Shown: positions 24,031 to 36,029, counted from the stretch's first letter. The stretch: 64,000 bases of DNA from Reticulitermes lucifugus (GCA_026260175.1 JAKCWW010000683.1:2748-66747); one strand, 5' to 3'. Notes: generated from the sequence alone by a model not told the origin. Translations and numbers: made by a program.

Positions 24031-24270
24031 GGAGCTGATCCCGGTGGCCGCACGGTTTAAAGCCGCTCACCTGCTAGAATTGAGGGTTCGAATCCCGCCG
24101 GGGGCATGGATGTCTGTCTCTTGTGAGTGTTGTGTGTTGCCAGGTAGATGTCTCTGTGACGGGCCGATCACTCGTCCAGAGGACTCCTACCAATTGTGGT
24201 GTGTCTGAGTGTGATCTCAAAACCTCGACAAGGAGGCCTAGGCCCACTAGCGCTGTCGAGCCATGAAATA
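24031..24270 (+). repeat. SINE-B copy
   Basis: Head GATCCCGGTGGCCGCACGGT and GAGGGTTCGAATCCCGCCGG, body TCTCTGTGACGGGCCGATCA and GTCCAGAGGACTCCTACC, 3' end AGCGCTGTCGAGCCATGAAA. The region between the A and B boxes is shortened relative to 20585. Confidence 0.85.
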
Positions 24271-25242
24271 AAAGCTACAACGGTTCTTTCGCTATCGCAT
24301 CAAACCGAAGGCTTTATGAAGTCCCATTATACAAAAACATTACCTTATGAAATTTTGCATATTCTGTAAAAGCTCTTACCACACGCCATTTTAGAATGAG
24401 TGGAGATAATTTCGCCCCTGTCCGTCAAGTTCGCGCATCCGCCCTGTAGAGCGTTGGGATCATTCCAATGGCGTAACATCCGAGGTAGGTTTCGTGAAAG
24501 TAGGTCACATTTTTCAGAAGTTGAAAGGGGGCCACGTATATAACATCTTAAAATCATGTTTATTCTCTGACCTTAAGGAAATAAAGTAGGCTAAACTGTG
24601 CCGATTTCCTTGTTGAGAATCACCACCCTCCTCCAAAAAGAGGAACTTGCTGTTTCAAACACAGATGTGATACCTACAGCATCAACGATAAGTAGATGTG
24701 ACTTTTGAAAGACGAATGTCGTGGTATCATCCTAACAATGGTTTAGAGAGAGACTGAGGAAGAACAAGGAAATCTCAGACGTATTAGCCCAACCAGTATT
24801 GGAAAGGGTCACCTTACCAATAAAATCGAAGCGTTGTCTATGCTTCATTCTGCTCGGTCCAAGGACTAAATGCAAGAGCCTTTCAAATCCAGATATAGTC
24901 TGACTCTGAAAGAATTTGTATAATTTCAAATAAGGCAGCGATGAGGCACACAACACTTTGATTCTAAGCATGTGGAATACAAAATAGAGCAAAGACCAGA
25001 ATGCAGAGTAGCATAGCTTCCCAGGGCTTAGTACTTTAATACAAAACGAAAGGCCACAAATATATTCACACAACGGACTTACAAATTCAAAATTATTGTG
25101 CTACCAGTTTCGATATAAAATAGATAGGGTACAACAAAATAAAGGTTGGAAAATTGTGCGGTAAAAATAAGAAGCGGGTCGTGCCTTTCCTGCTCGTGAA
25201 ATATGCCGTTCTTACGGCCGACGTTGTCAACACTACAGCCTT
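24271..25242. other. no recognised feature
   Basis: The 113-codon minus-strand frame at 24732-25073 has no domain and no splice context. Confidence 0.4.
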
Positions 25243-25400
25243 CTAGAACGTGACGCCGTGTAGTGTGGTACAGGAATAAAAACAACTCGGAGGAGCCTCA
25301 AACTTCTACACGAAGATGGAGGCAGCAGTTACCTCCGAAATATTGATTTCCATCTACCACACAGCACGACACCACATCCAATAAGACTGCCATCTTGATT
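25243..25400. repeat. PAL repeat, clear palindromic copy
   Basis: Left arm GACGCCGTGTAGTGTGGTAC with AACTCGGAGGAGCC; right arm GCAGTTACCTCCGAAATATT with TTCCATCTACCACACAGCAC and GACACCACATCC. Centre ACGAAGATGGAGGC. The arms pair over roughly 50 bp with mismatches. It is non-coding, of fold-back or MITE type. Confidence 0.65.
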
Positions 25401-28210
25401 ACCGGCGTTCAGTACGCAGCTCATAAAAAGCCGAAATAAAAAGAAATGTAAAATTGTTTTATTCACATCGTATATACGGTAAAGCTGGTATAAGCTGAAG
25501 AGAAGAAACCACGAAACACAGCCATGAAAGCATAACGTTGACTGCGTTTACGCCGAGAAGAGTTTTCACGATGCAATACATGAAAAGAAATGCAGTGAAG
25601 TGTTATAATGATGAATTACATGAAAACAAGATATCAAATACTACACAAGATATAATGCGGAATAGCAATTCAGAAAAATGAGACCAAAGAATACGGTTCC
25701 TAGAATACCAAAGAGCAACGTGCTGTGGGCATACGGTGTTACACAAATGCAATGACCCAAATCGTTTGAGAGAAGCGTATGCTTGAAGGGTAACAACCGC
25801 ACTGAAAGTAGTTAACTGTTTACAGCACCGTGGTCACTACAGGCACCGCCTGCTTTCAGAATTAAATTTCTGCATTCTGCTCACATAGTGTACGTACAAG
25901 TATTTTGGTTCGTATGATTCTCAGAACAACAGGAGTTATTTCCCCAAATACTTCGCACCCGTTTTGTTTATCTGTGTAAGATCAGGTCTACATTCTAGAC
26001 TAGGGATGTTAAATCATTGACACCGGTGTCAAGTTTGGCACCGACTGAGATTTCGGACGGCACCAGTGACTTCCATACAAATGTGCAAGTTAAATCAATT
26101 CTTCGCACAGAATTTATTCAAATATAAACCGCTCAAACACTCTGAATAATCATTCCCATGGCTGCGAAACATCGAAACAAAAACCTAAAACTCCAACGCC
26201 CCTAGTGTATTGATTACTATTTTAAGAATAACACAAAACTACATGGGGTCCAACCAGTACGGAAGCGTAAAGAATGTTGTATTCAATAAGTTCCTTGAAA
26301 GACTGTAAAGAATAATACATCGCATTTCACCCAGTAGTTACAATGATTAGCATGAATAAAACAGCTTAGCTCTACTTCTTTTCTCACTTTGTGTGAAAAA
26401 AGAAAGTAGTAGTCATTCGCAGTGTCAATTTTTAAATACCTATTGTTGCAAATATTTTTAAGTCATGGCGTTTCATGCTCCCGTGCTGTTTGCATTTCCG
26501 AGTCAGTGTTGTTACAACATACAAAATTACATCAGCTCAAGGCCATGTATGTAAATGAAATAAACCCTTTATACCTCATTACCAGTGAGGTTTGTGGAGA
26601 AGCCTTGTGTTGGCAAGTGTGTGTGGAGAGAATTAAATTCTGTTTCCTCTTATTTTGGCATCATGAGGGTGTAACTGAAGTGTTTAAAATGTATGTTTGG
26701 AGCATAAAATAGCATTATCGAAGAGCAACAGTTACCTGTGTGGAAAGGCCCAAGAGATGTTTAAATTGTGAACACTGAAGTATGGTGTGATTTAAGGTGA
26801 TAGTAAAGCGTTAGGTTCCATTTTCTCCAAGGTCAAACGGCACTTCCAAAGCCATGCATCATAAGAAATTGTTAAATTGTGGAACTAAACGAGTCGTTCG
26901 CAAAGAATTAGTCGATTAACATTCAGTGTAACCTATCTCAGATGGTGAGTATATAGACGAAAATTTGTGGTTGTGAGTGGATTCATTATTTGGAGACTTT
27001 GGTAATATATGTAAGATTGTGGGAATGGCTGTAGAAACCGCCATTTAGCAAAAATAGTGTCAACGATAGAGAATAAAATTTGTCCAATGACATCTCAAGT
27101 CAAGACCAAGAATATTTGGGCAGAGGTGTTTTTTCATTTGCTGAGATGAGATAACTGATGTTTCTTCCGAGACAAAAATTGCCGTTATAACGAGACATCC
27201 TTCAGGTGACACAATAAAAGAGTACTAGTGAAGTTGCTTGGCCTCGCTAAGCTAACCAAGCGAGAAGATGCAAAGTCTTTCTTCTATCACCGTAGCAACT
27301 AAGGCAGCTTTACACAAGAGGTAGCCTCCATCTGCCGGGATATCACAGCAGCGGTGCTCAGAGACGTGATAAAAGAGGCCCACGGCATTTGTAAAGCGGT
27401 TGTTCAAATTCCTCGGAAACTGATACCGACTAAAGCAAAGGTTTGTCTATGCGAAGCACGGTTGGATCAAATGCACGATTTGTTGATTATTTTGAAAGGC
27501 TATCGGTCATAAGCTGTGACTTCCACTGCATGCAACAGGCACTATGGGCAAAAACAGCCAACCAGTGGAGCAACATACGGGAAGAGAAAAATTTAATTTC
27601 AATTTTCCTCGGGCACTAAAATACTGACAGTTCAGGATGCTTCTGCATGAAGTGACCTCACAGTATTGCGAAATACAAACTAATGTATAGCAACCTTATG
27701 TGGTTTAGCCGAGGTCCTATGACCTTCACGGATTTGTCAAATGTCTGCCTGAGATACGACACTTTATGGAAGTCAAGAAGCAAAACCACCCACAAATATA
27801 AGACCAGAATAGTCGGCAGGCTTAAAGTTCTCTTGTGATTTCACTGCCAACTTCAATGAACTCAAACAGAAAGCTTCAGCGTCAAGGAATGACTGGGAAT
27901 AGAATGATAGATATTTTCAATGCTTTTGAAGGAAAAGTTGAGAATTTTAAACATGATCTGAAGAACACACGTATGTTTTTGTATTTATAAAATTACTGGA
28001 GACTAGTGCCTTTATTAAGGAAGCGACAATTCCAAATATAACTGATCTTTAAATAGGAAAATTTCATGGCAGATTTGGAAAAGTTTCGAAATCTGGACAA
28101 AAGATTCCGATTTATTACAAATCCTGAAAAAACTGAACATGAAGTTCCAGAAATACATCAACAAATGCACAAATCACTAAAAAGGTGCAATCAGCCCTTT
28201 ATTATAGTCG
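25401..28210. other. unassigned DNA
   Basis: No gene is recognised over 2.8 kb. About 27310-27490 keeps a semi-open plus-strand frame (ICRDITAAVLRDVIKEAHGI...), which may be an old transposon frame. I cannot name a family. Confidence 0.35.
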
Positions 28211-28257
28211 AACCCTACATATGTTTCGGCTCTCCATGAGCCATCATCAGGGGCTTT
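28211..28257 (-). ncRNA. hammerhead ribozyme, Penelope type, full core
   Basis: Read on the minus strand: stem I AAGCCC, core CTGATGA (28244-28250), one extra T, stem II GGCTC/GAGCC with a 5-nt loop, GAAA (28224-28227), then ACATATGT as a 2-bp stem III with 4-nt loop (or a palindromic dimer helix), cleavage base A at 28216, then GGGTT pairing back to stem I (CCC/GGG plus G-U and A-U). All invariant core bases are present. Penelope-like elements are known to carry such minimal hammerheads in their terminal repeats. No reverse transcriptase frame is attached here. An ATAATAAA stretch follows within 20 nt downstream of the cleavage site. Confidence 0.7.
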
Positions 28258-29844
28258 CCAATAGTGCTTCTCAAATGCTGGACCGGCCTATCATTGACAT
28301 TCGTAAAATTTTTTTGTGCACTGTTTATAAAGACTAAAGATTATGAACATAAAGTATTAGGATTGCAAAAGTTTCCTTGGTTGGCGTTGGACGACTTGGA
28401 CCTGCAAATGGTACAATTTTTAGAAGATTCCGTTTGGACGGCTACATTTAACAAGTTGAGGACATAACTGTAAACGTTGGAACATATTCCAAGATCAGGA
28501 TATAATGGAATTTTAAGTGTCAATCTCCTTTCCTACATTGACAGTATCGGCGCTGGCATTGTTGTCATTCTCTGGATTAAGATTGTCTTGTGAAGTTGTT
28601 CGTAATAATGAAATATATCACATCAGACGAAAGAAACCGCCTTACAGATGGAAAGAGTGCTGATTGTGTCGCTCTCAATACAACGTATAAGCATGGAACT
28701 GGAAAAATGTGCAAAATTACACAGCATCGTCTCACTTAAGTCCGTCAGCCTACAAGTTGACTGCTGGAAGCTTAAATGTTGTCTGGCGCCTCTTGAGATT
28801 GGTAAGTAACGTAGGTAAAAATTTGGAACCAGGTACAAACTTTTTGACCCCGCATGTTCTGGGTCACAGGTAGCCAATTTAAACAATGAGCTAGTGGCGC
28901 TTTTATGCAATTAAATCTACAACACGTCTTCACGGTGTTATATATAGGAATAACGTTTTTAATGAAACCGTATCAGACACAACGTATGTAGAAGTGCATT
29001 AAACACACGCAAAAATTGTCCACTGTGAGACGAAGCGGATGAGTAATAACATCTCGCAGGCTGTTAAACTTCCCTTCACTGTACCTCTCACTGCGCGGAC
29101 TGTCTGTTATCTTTAGCTAAGTACAAATTGAATGTACAGTAAGAAGACTGCTTTTGCGTATCCGCAAGTTGTGTACCTAAAACACTAAACAGTTTGCAAT
29201 TAAAACTGAAACTGCAGGTTTACATTAAGGTTATCTTGCGACATCCACTTTATTCACATCGATCCAGTGTGGCCATTGGATACTTTGCGAGAATTTAAAA
29301 TGGAATTTTCGTCCACTTTCTGGCATTATATTCAAAATATGTGGGTAAAATATTTGGGCATAGCATTAAATACACATCTCAATAACATTTACGACTCTTA
29401 TTTCAAAAACCTTTTAATGAGAATATGTAGTGAATACCGGAAAATATAATTTCTGGCACTGCATTGTGATAAACGTAATGCGATAGCTTTGATACAATAG
29501 TTTTTATCTGTCACAGACAATTAAGTATTCAAGCTCACAACAAGATAAGTTTCATGAACTTAGTCCCAAAATTGGAGTAGATTCTTTTTGAACAGCCGGT
29601 GCCTAGTGATACCCACGACATTTACCTCTGTGGCTTCCTGAACTGAATCGTGACCAGAGACTCAGGTTCAAGTGCTTAAAGAGGCGGTGTAATCTTTGAT
29701 TCAGATGCAGCCAAAACCACTTCTCAGCGCCGGGCTTATTCGCCGATCACGACCGCACTGAAATATATTATCTCACGGTCTCATGTGAGAATGACTCTAT
29801 ATCATGTCTATTAACGACTGATAACATTCAGAATTGCATAATAA
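28258..29844. other. no recognised feature
   Basis: Frames at 28264-28467, 28623-28910 and 29267-29449 have no recognisable domain. Confidence 0.4.
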
Positions 29845-30180
29845 GGAGCTGCATGACACGAATCCTTGTCAAATTTTATTACGAATCAAACCAAGGAGGA
29901 CGAAATATGCGGGTCATATGGCACGTATGGGAGAGAACAGAAATCGTACAGAATTTTGGTAAGAAACCCCAAAGGGAAGAGAACACTTGGAAGATCTCGG
30001 AATGGATGGGAAAATAATATTAAAATGGACTTTACAGAAAGATAAAGGAATAATGTGGACTGCATTATCAGGCTCAGAACAGGAAAGACTGGCGGGCTGT
30101 TGTGAACACGGCAGTCAAATATCGGGTTGCATAAAAAGCAGGAAACAGTTTCTCAAGAGGCATTTTGCTCTATTGCCTTA
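29845..30180 (+). mobile_element. LINE ORF2 C-terminal fragment
   Basis: Translations in three frames give NKELHDTNPCQILLRIKPRR with TKYAGHMARMGENRN, then YRILVRNPKGKRTLG and GWENNIKMDF, then DWRAVVNTAVKYRVA-stop. This is the conserved end of an insect LINE whose consensus reads NEELH...RRMRWAGHVARMGE...GRPRRRWEDNIKMD. The frame shifts near GENRN and there is a stop after the NNIKMD block. Minus-strand pieces of the same family are at 50385 and 58335. Confidence 0.75.
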
Positions 30181-30679
30181 ATTACTTAACATTATATTGC
30201 TACATTTTACATTAAAATTTAATGGTGTTCACGATGGTATTAAGAAAATAATATGTCAAAATTCGAGATGCAGTGATTAGCTCTACTGTTTTGTAACTGG
30301 TTGTTCGACTTCCAATCGAATACTCACGGCTTTTCTCAGTTCCTACCAATCCATCTTTCACAACAAAACTGTCATTAGCCGTCGTATAAGTAGTGTAAGC
30401 ACTAAATAAAGCACTTCAAATCTACCAAGTAGAGAAACGGAGACACAATAAATTCACAGACGCTTCCCGAAGCTCTGAAGATGTAGGTGTGACTATCCAC
30501 TGCAAAAATACGACACTGCAAAGAGTAACTAATTGCAATCAAATTTCAGAATCGGCACAAACAAAAGAAGACAGCTGAAGAATAAGGAGAAGAACACTGG
30601 AGAACTTACTATGTCCGTTAACTCTCTCGTTCTGGAAAGGCACGCTTTGTAGTTTGGAAAATGGATAAGAAATTGTGGG
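30181..30679. other. no recognised feature
   Basis: AT-rich. About 30265-30325 has a weak tRNA-like string (GCAGTGATTAGCTCTACTG, GGTTGTTCGACTTCC) that could be an old SINE head. Confidence 0.35.
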
Positions 30680-30830
30680 AGTAACCTGCTTCTTCCATTT
30701 TCAGGATAGAAGAAGAAGACAGGAGGTTGCACAAAAATTTTAGTAGCCATCGAACAAACGACACGACGTCACACTCAAACGGACCGTAATCTTGGTACTC
30801 ACAGCCGTGACAAGATGAAAACACAAAATA
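30680..30830 (-). repeat. PAL repeat, right-arm copy
   Basis: Contains AGTAACCTGCTTCTTCC, AACGACACGACGTCACAC and TCTTGGTACTCACAGCCGTG, in the same order as the right arm at 5225. Confidence 0.5.
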
Positions 30831-31507
30831 ACCTGTTTGTGAAACAATGTTACATAAAATTATTCTGCGAATTTCATAAAGCACAGACATAACATTCACT
30901 ATTAATCATCCAGCACGTCATTTAGCAGCCTAAAACAGGACGTAGCACGTTCACAGTTACGATACAACTGCTCAGAGGCTGCGCGTCTGGTAATACATAG
31001 AAAAAGGAGTCACATGAATTTTACGTGCTGCAAAATATCGGTAGCACTGCCGGTGACAGCTGCAATAAGAATGGAAAATTCTTGTCATTAAAATGCTAGT
31101 GAAACAGTAATAAGGGCTTATATCACATAACGCGAGCAAGGATCATACTTACTTCGGTTTATACTGGGTTCTTAGTGTGTCTGGCAAATATCGTTTGTTA
31201 GTTCCTGCCAGCCAGCTTATCACATTGAACTTAGTCACTTATCCCGCGCTATAGTAAAAAAGGTACTACTCGTATGTTTGTGGTGGCCGACTGGAAAATC
31301 GTGTGTGTCTGTAAGGATCATATGCCATATACAAATCTTACAAGAAGTTTCTTACTGCGTCCAGATGAAAGTTTCCTAATCCTCCTTTTCAAAAACCTAT
31401 AACAATTCACAGTAAGTAAAAAGTTTTCAATCAACAAGGTCCATTCTAGACAAGAAAGTCACATAAAAGACGCTGATAACAGAAACAAGAGAAGCAATGT
31501 ATGTGGA
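30831..31507. other. no recognised feature
   Basis: Unassigned sequence up to the R3 repeat. Confidence 0.4.
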
Positions 31508-32025
31508 AGGTAATATTGAGGCGCTTCCGCGTAACCAATGTTGCAGTGAAAAAGCAATAAATATTAAATATTAAGAGATTGTGCCGGTATTCTTGCCTTA
31601 GCAATCCCGCATGCAAATCACATCTTTTCTGCTCAGCATTATATTGTCATTTGTGACCTGTCTGGCTATACTATGTTTTTCCTCATTATCTCATAAACGG
31701 CACGATTTTCGGAAAAAAAATTATTGAACATAAAATGCGCGTTTTGATTTTCTCAACTAATTGATCTGAAACATTTCTCATTCTAAGAAGAATTGAGCGA
31801 GAGACTATCATAAATGTGCATAGATCTTCACGTAAAGTACCCGTTAGTCTTGTCAGATTTTAAACAAATTTGAATTTTTTCGACAAATTTTGGAAACATT
31901 CTCAACTACCAAATCTAAAAATTCCGTCCAGTGGGAGCCGAGTTGTTACATACGGACAGACGGAAAGACGGACAGACATTACGAAGGTAATAATCGCTTT
32001 TTGCAATTTTACAAACGCGCCTATA
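31508..32025 (-). repeat. R3 repeat, long copy
   Basis: Aligns end to end with the plus-strand copy at 60150-60665. On the minus strand it starts GGCGCGTTTGTAAAATTGC, has the TGTCTGTCCGTC block, CTCCCACTGGACGGAATTTT, AATGAGAAATGTTTCAGATC, CGTGCCGTTTATGAGATAAT and CAGACAGGTCACAAATGACA, and ends ACGCGGAAGCGCCTCAATA. The two ends are imperfect inverted repeats (GGCGCG..., CGC...GCGCC). It is non-coding, about 510 bp, and probably a non-autonomous DNA element. Confidence 0.65.
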
Positions 32026-32029
32026 AACT

Positions 32030-32860
32030 AGACGAAATTCGTGCTAAATTGGAGACATTCCAAGAAAATCGTTGATTCGACCTGCACAGCAAAAGTGGTT
32101 CTGCAACACCAGAACCAGTTGCAAAATAGCTTCTCCTTTTACCACACTTCCATATAAGTCAACTGTGGTTCACAAACTCTGTGACACTGATCGAGAAGCA
32201 AGAATGAACTTTGTAAACGAGTGCCTTCTTGCCGTGTGTGATGGAGCAATACTCACCACAGACGTTCTCTTTAACGATGAAGCTTTGTTTCATCTCAGTG
32301 GGTACGGCACTGTCAGTATAACAAGTATTGGTCAGCATAATATCTCATGTTCATCCACAATGTGACTTTACATGGCGTTAGGTTGGATTGGAACCAATTT
32401 TTTCTGAGACCATAAATAAGCACCGATATATTACACACATTCCGACATGATTTTTGAACATCTCCTATTTCGACAGAACCTATTCCTTTTTCAGCAAGGC
32501 AGCGCATCGGCTCGCTTGGCAAATAATTCTCTGTCTTATTTAGAACGTGATTTTGGTGACAGAATAATTAACAGGGGATTGTGGCTTCCTCGTTCACCAG
32601 GTCTGAAACCGTGCGAATTTTCCTTTGGGGTATGTTAAAAGATAGTGTATAGTAAAAATCGTCGCACTAAAGATGGTCTGAAAAAAGACATTCAGAGTGT
32701 AATTTCTTCAGTGTCACTAGCAGAACTTCGACGTCAACTGAACAACATGACGAGAGTTTCCGAGCCGAAGAAACTCTTTTTCAGAACCTTTATAAATACG
32801 ACGATTAAGCCCTATTATTGGCAAGAAATTTCCATAATCATAAGTACAATATAATAAGTA
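32030..32860 (+). mobile_element. Tc1/mariner transposase remnant
   Basis: Three plus-strand segments, mostly in one frame, retain a Tc1/mariner-superfamily transposase of the insect DUF4817 group: STVVHKLCDTDREARMNFVN and LFNDEALFHLSG (first catalytic Asp present), a frame-shifted IFSETINKHRYITHI, FLFQQGSASA (the usual FQQD Asp is Gly, so the catalytic site is lost), FGDRIINRGLWLPRSP and KPCEF (third acidic residue present as Glu), then VYSKNRRTKDGLKKDIQSV. Stops lie between these segments. The N-terminal HTH half is not in place: R3 abuts the left end. A separate N-terminal piece of a similar element lies at 33514. Confidence 0.8.
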
Positions 32861-32891
32861 TAAACACAACAATGTATTTATCATACAAAAT

Positions 32892-32932
32892 CAGCTACAT
32901 GTTTCGGCTAATATATAGCCATCATCAAGCTG
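32892..32932 (-). ncRNA. hammerhead-like motif, one core change
   Basis: Minus-strand order: CAGC (stem I), TTGATGA (C3 to U change), extra T, stem II GGCTA/TAGCC, GAAA, CATGTA and GCTG closing a 4-bp stem I. The stem III palindrome ACATGT leaves only a 2-nt loop, so as in Penelope hammerheads it would need a dimer. ATAAATA follows about 15 nt downstream. It lies 30 bp beyond the mariner remnant. Confidence 0.6.
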
Positions 32933-32999
32933 TCAAAAAAAAAAATTCACAGTTGCACGGGTTTGAGATCTCGAACCTTACAGGTATATTGTTATATAA

Positions 33000-33513
33000 A
33001 AATACGTAATGTAGATATGCAGCCTTAAAAATTAAATTGAAGAAATTTGTAAAATTATGATTGTGTAAAGTTTCAAAACGGAAAAATTAAATATAATAAT
33101 AACAATAATAAGTTTAAATATTAAAAACTTCGTGACACTGACAGGTCATAAACACGCCCAAACGTTAGTACGAAATATTGCTTGTGAGTTAGCAGTTTCA
33201 AATATTGCAAAATGCGAAGATATGAGGTTATATCCGAAAAATAGCGGGTTCTTATTTTATCTAACAACTACCGTTTTCACTAGGTAGTCGGTTCAGTCAT
33301 ACGACAGGAAGTGGCAAAGGATAGATGCCACATAAAATAATTGCCTAATAATAGGTCTACAACTTTTTCAAATTATGACCTGTGAACATGTTTGTAACAG
33401 TGAACGGCCCAAACTAGTTCACCGCAAGGGAGGCGGCGCTGCCTTCCGGTTAGTCATACACGGCGGCACGATCAGTTGTTTTTCGCTCGTAGTGGACTGG
33501 CGTTGAGAAGAAG
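33000..33513. other. no recognised feature
   Basis: AT-rich, with an imperfect AAT-type run near 33090-33120. Confidence 0.4.
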
Positions 33514-33830
33514 GCTACCGAACAAAATGTGTTCATAATCGAATTATACGCTACAAATTCATCCTATAGCAAATGACGCTGTAAATTTAACAGGTAATTC
33601 CCCGGTGTTGATGTACCTACAGAGTCGATGATAGAGAGATTAGTAAAAAACATTTCATAAGTAAGGGATCAGTGCTCGACATACACGAGAATAGAAGACG
33701 AAGTGTATCGACAAAAGAGAAATTAGTTGAAAGTGAGTTTCTCTCAGAAAAATTCCAAAGAAATCATTGACACGTTTAGCTACACAATCTGGCGCTTCAC
33801 ACAGCAACGCGACTCCTGAAATTGTGACCA
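33514..33830 (+). mobile_element. mariner-type transposase, N-terminal HTH piece
   Basis: Translates to ATEQNVFIIELYATNSSYSK, then after a stop FPGVDVPTESMIERLVKNIS, and in another frame KIPKKSLTRLATQSGASHSN. This is the helix-turn-helix (DUF4817) half of the same kind of Tc1/mariner transposase as at 32030, ending where the catalytic domain should start. It contains stops and at least one frame change. It lies after the catalytic half, so the two are either two copies or a rearranged one. Confidence 0.65.
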
Positions 33831-34335
33831 CATAAAGTAATTGTTCTTCAGAGACTCACAAATCCTATTAGCCCAGAGTTGTTATGTTAGTGACGAAGTG
33901 GATGTTTCGTCCACCATTTCAAAATCTTCAGCAAGGTGAGAAAGTTGTCTGTAAGCAGCAAGACCTCACTTCGAATATTTTTGTGATTTCATGTGAGGAT
34001 AATCAATGCAATATCGAGTAGTGGCAATAAATCCTCACAGCACAAGCCTGCACTTTTCTGCGGAGGTGGGGAACGGACTGAAAGTCTCCATGAAACAATC
34101 TCCGTCAAGACAGTCGGTGTAGTGGCCGATATTCGAAATTGGCACCTCCCGACCACAAGTCGTAAGCGTTACTACTTCATCCACCTCATACGGTCGGACT
34201 CGCTGACAAATCACAGCTTCCGACACACTCACAGCATCGATACCCGGATTTGTGATGAAACTGAAGTATCAACAATCTTGCCATATTATGGACTGAAGAA
34301 ATGACGGCGTTCATGGCTTCCCCATCTCTGCCTGC
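33831..34335. other. no recognised feature
   Basis: Frames at 33993-34304 (plus) and 34035-34232 (minus) overlap and lack domains. Confidence 0.4.
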
Positions 34336-34480
34336 TCTTATATTCCCGTCCAGTCCTCTGTGGGCAATGTCAACACGTCCACGCGCCTGTCGCTAGCGAA
34401 GCTTAACACGTATCACTACCAACAATCGCGAATTGTTAGATCACTGAAACGGCATGCAAGCCACTCCTGCATTTACTAAC
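34336..34480 (+). repeat. uncharacterised interspersed repeat
   Basis: Resembles 1981-2110 over about 130 bp (GCTAGCGAAGCTTAACACGT, TCACTACCAACAATCGC, TTAGATCACTGAAACGG). Two copies in this window are the only evidence. Confidence 0.4.
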
Positions 34481-35301
34481 CAAACCCAAAATAGTATTAT
34501 ACAGGTTAGTTGTGGACGGTAAGAGGGATGCGTGCAACACTCTGTAGCTCCATATAACGGTCAGTGTAATTGTTGCGTACACACGCTAATTGACACTGTA
34601 AGTCGTGGCTATAACGTTTTCTTAAGTTAAATTTGGGGCAAAACAACACAAATTCACAATTACGCAAACGTTCTTTGTGTTATCTCCACGCGCGCCATCC
34701 TCAACTCTACATTACTCTCACTTCAGTGGGCCCAATGCTACCAACAAGGAAAATAATTGGCTAGAGTGGTCCACGACACTAACAGACAGCAAACACAAAA
34801 ACATTTATTACAGAATTAAACCAACGTAATGGACAAATAATTGTTATACAAAACAGATTCAGAGATCCGTAGCCCAAGTTAGTTCTCAGCTGCTTCCACT
34901 CTCTGTTATATAAACATAAACAATTAAACTTGCATGTCGTTGTAATAATGTAATATCAAAATCGATTATTATAACCTACCTTACCAACGACCATGCAATA
35001 ACTCTGTTCCAAGCTCCTTTTACCGGAACGTAACTTGAATATTCAGGCCAGGACAAAATTTGTAAAATGTTCATTGAAGAATTTACGGAAGCAGAGTGAA
35101 GCTTCTAGCGTGGTGCAAAACGTATGACAACAGATGGTTAGGTGGTGGGGGTTCAGGTATGACGGGTAAAGGCGCTGAGGGAGGTCACAGAGTGTACCGT
35201 CACAAACTCAATCAGCACGTCACAGGTATGGACGTAGGGAGACCTAGCTGGAAGCGAAAGCATAACTGCTCGAATGAGATGGGTAGTGGGTCATCGTAAG
35301 G
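34481..35301. other. no recognised feature
   Basis: Unassigned. The 67-codon frame at 35096-35299 is G-rich with no domain. Confidence 0.4.
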
Positions 35302-35560
35302 CAGTGGTTCTCATAGGGTGTGCCGCGAAATTTTTGTTATATCATTGCAAATAAAAGAAAATTTATAAACATCTTTCTTTAAAATAAATTTTACTTACAC
35401 ATACGTAGTATGGAGTAAGTATATTATTCGCAAAATAATCATCCTCCGCATCTCGCATGCGCGAGTTTCCGATTCCCCGTAATGTTGCCACTTAAACGTT
35501 CAGTGCGACGAGTTTTCTCGCGGCAAAGAGAACAGTGAACAGCAATGTTGAAACCCACTG
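35302..35560. mobile_element. possible hAT-type MITE
   Basis: The left end CAGTGGTTCTCATAGGG is the classic hAT terminal motif. The right end read inward on the minus strand is CAGTGGGTTTCAACATTGC. Flanking 8-mers TCGTAAGG and ATGTAATC agree at only four positions, so the target duplication is weak. The interior has no transposase. Confidence 0.4.
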
Positions 35561-36029
35561 ATGTAATCGATTTCTTTCTGCGTCCTCGATATATGCAGCT
35601 GTCACTCAGCAGGGAAGGCACCGAAAACTAACGTCACAAATTTCGAAGTACCCGTTTCGAATACCGGCGGGTTGATAACATATCATCCTTGGAGGAGACT
35701 GCGATGTAAGTGTTGGCATTTCGACCTACTCCAGACTGGCTGCCCTGTGAGCTCACCTGAACAAGTCGATAATCCGTAGCTAATTGTTTATAATTCGGAC
35801 AGTGCAGTCACGTGTAGCAGAAAGGCTCTGGGATTGTGTGTGGGAGGTATGTGGCTCACATGTCAGCCAAAATATCGGTTACCTCTACTAAGGCTTCCCT
35901 TATTTTCTTTTCTCATCCCTCAGACTTAAGTCAGATACCTGGATATTGTGCAGTATCTTCTGGGATCAATTGCGTAGCATACTTAAAGGAGTAAAAACCT
36001 TTAAAACATCTTTGTTTGTAGTATTTATT
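35561..36029. other. no recognised feature
   Basis: Unassigned sequence. Confidence 0.4.

Noticed and set aside
27310-27900. semi-open plus-strand frame with transposon feel
   Set aside because: No motif of any transposase, gag or reverse transcriptase could be identified. Stops interrupt it.
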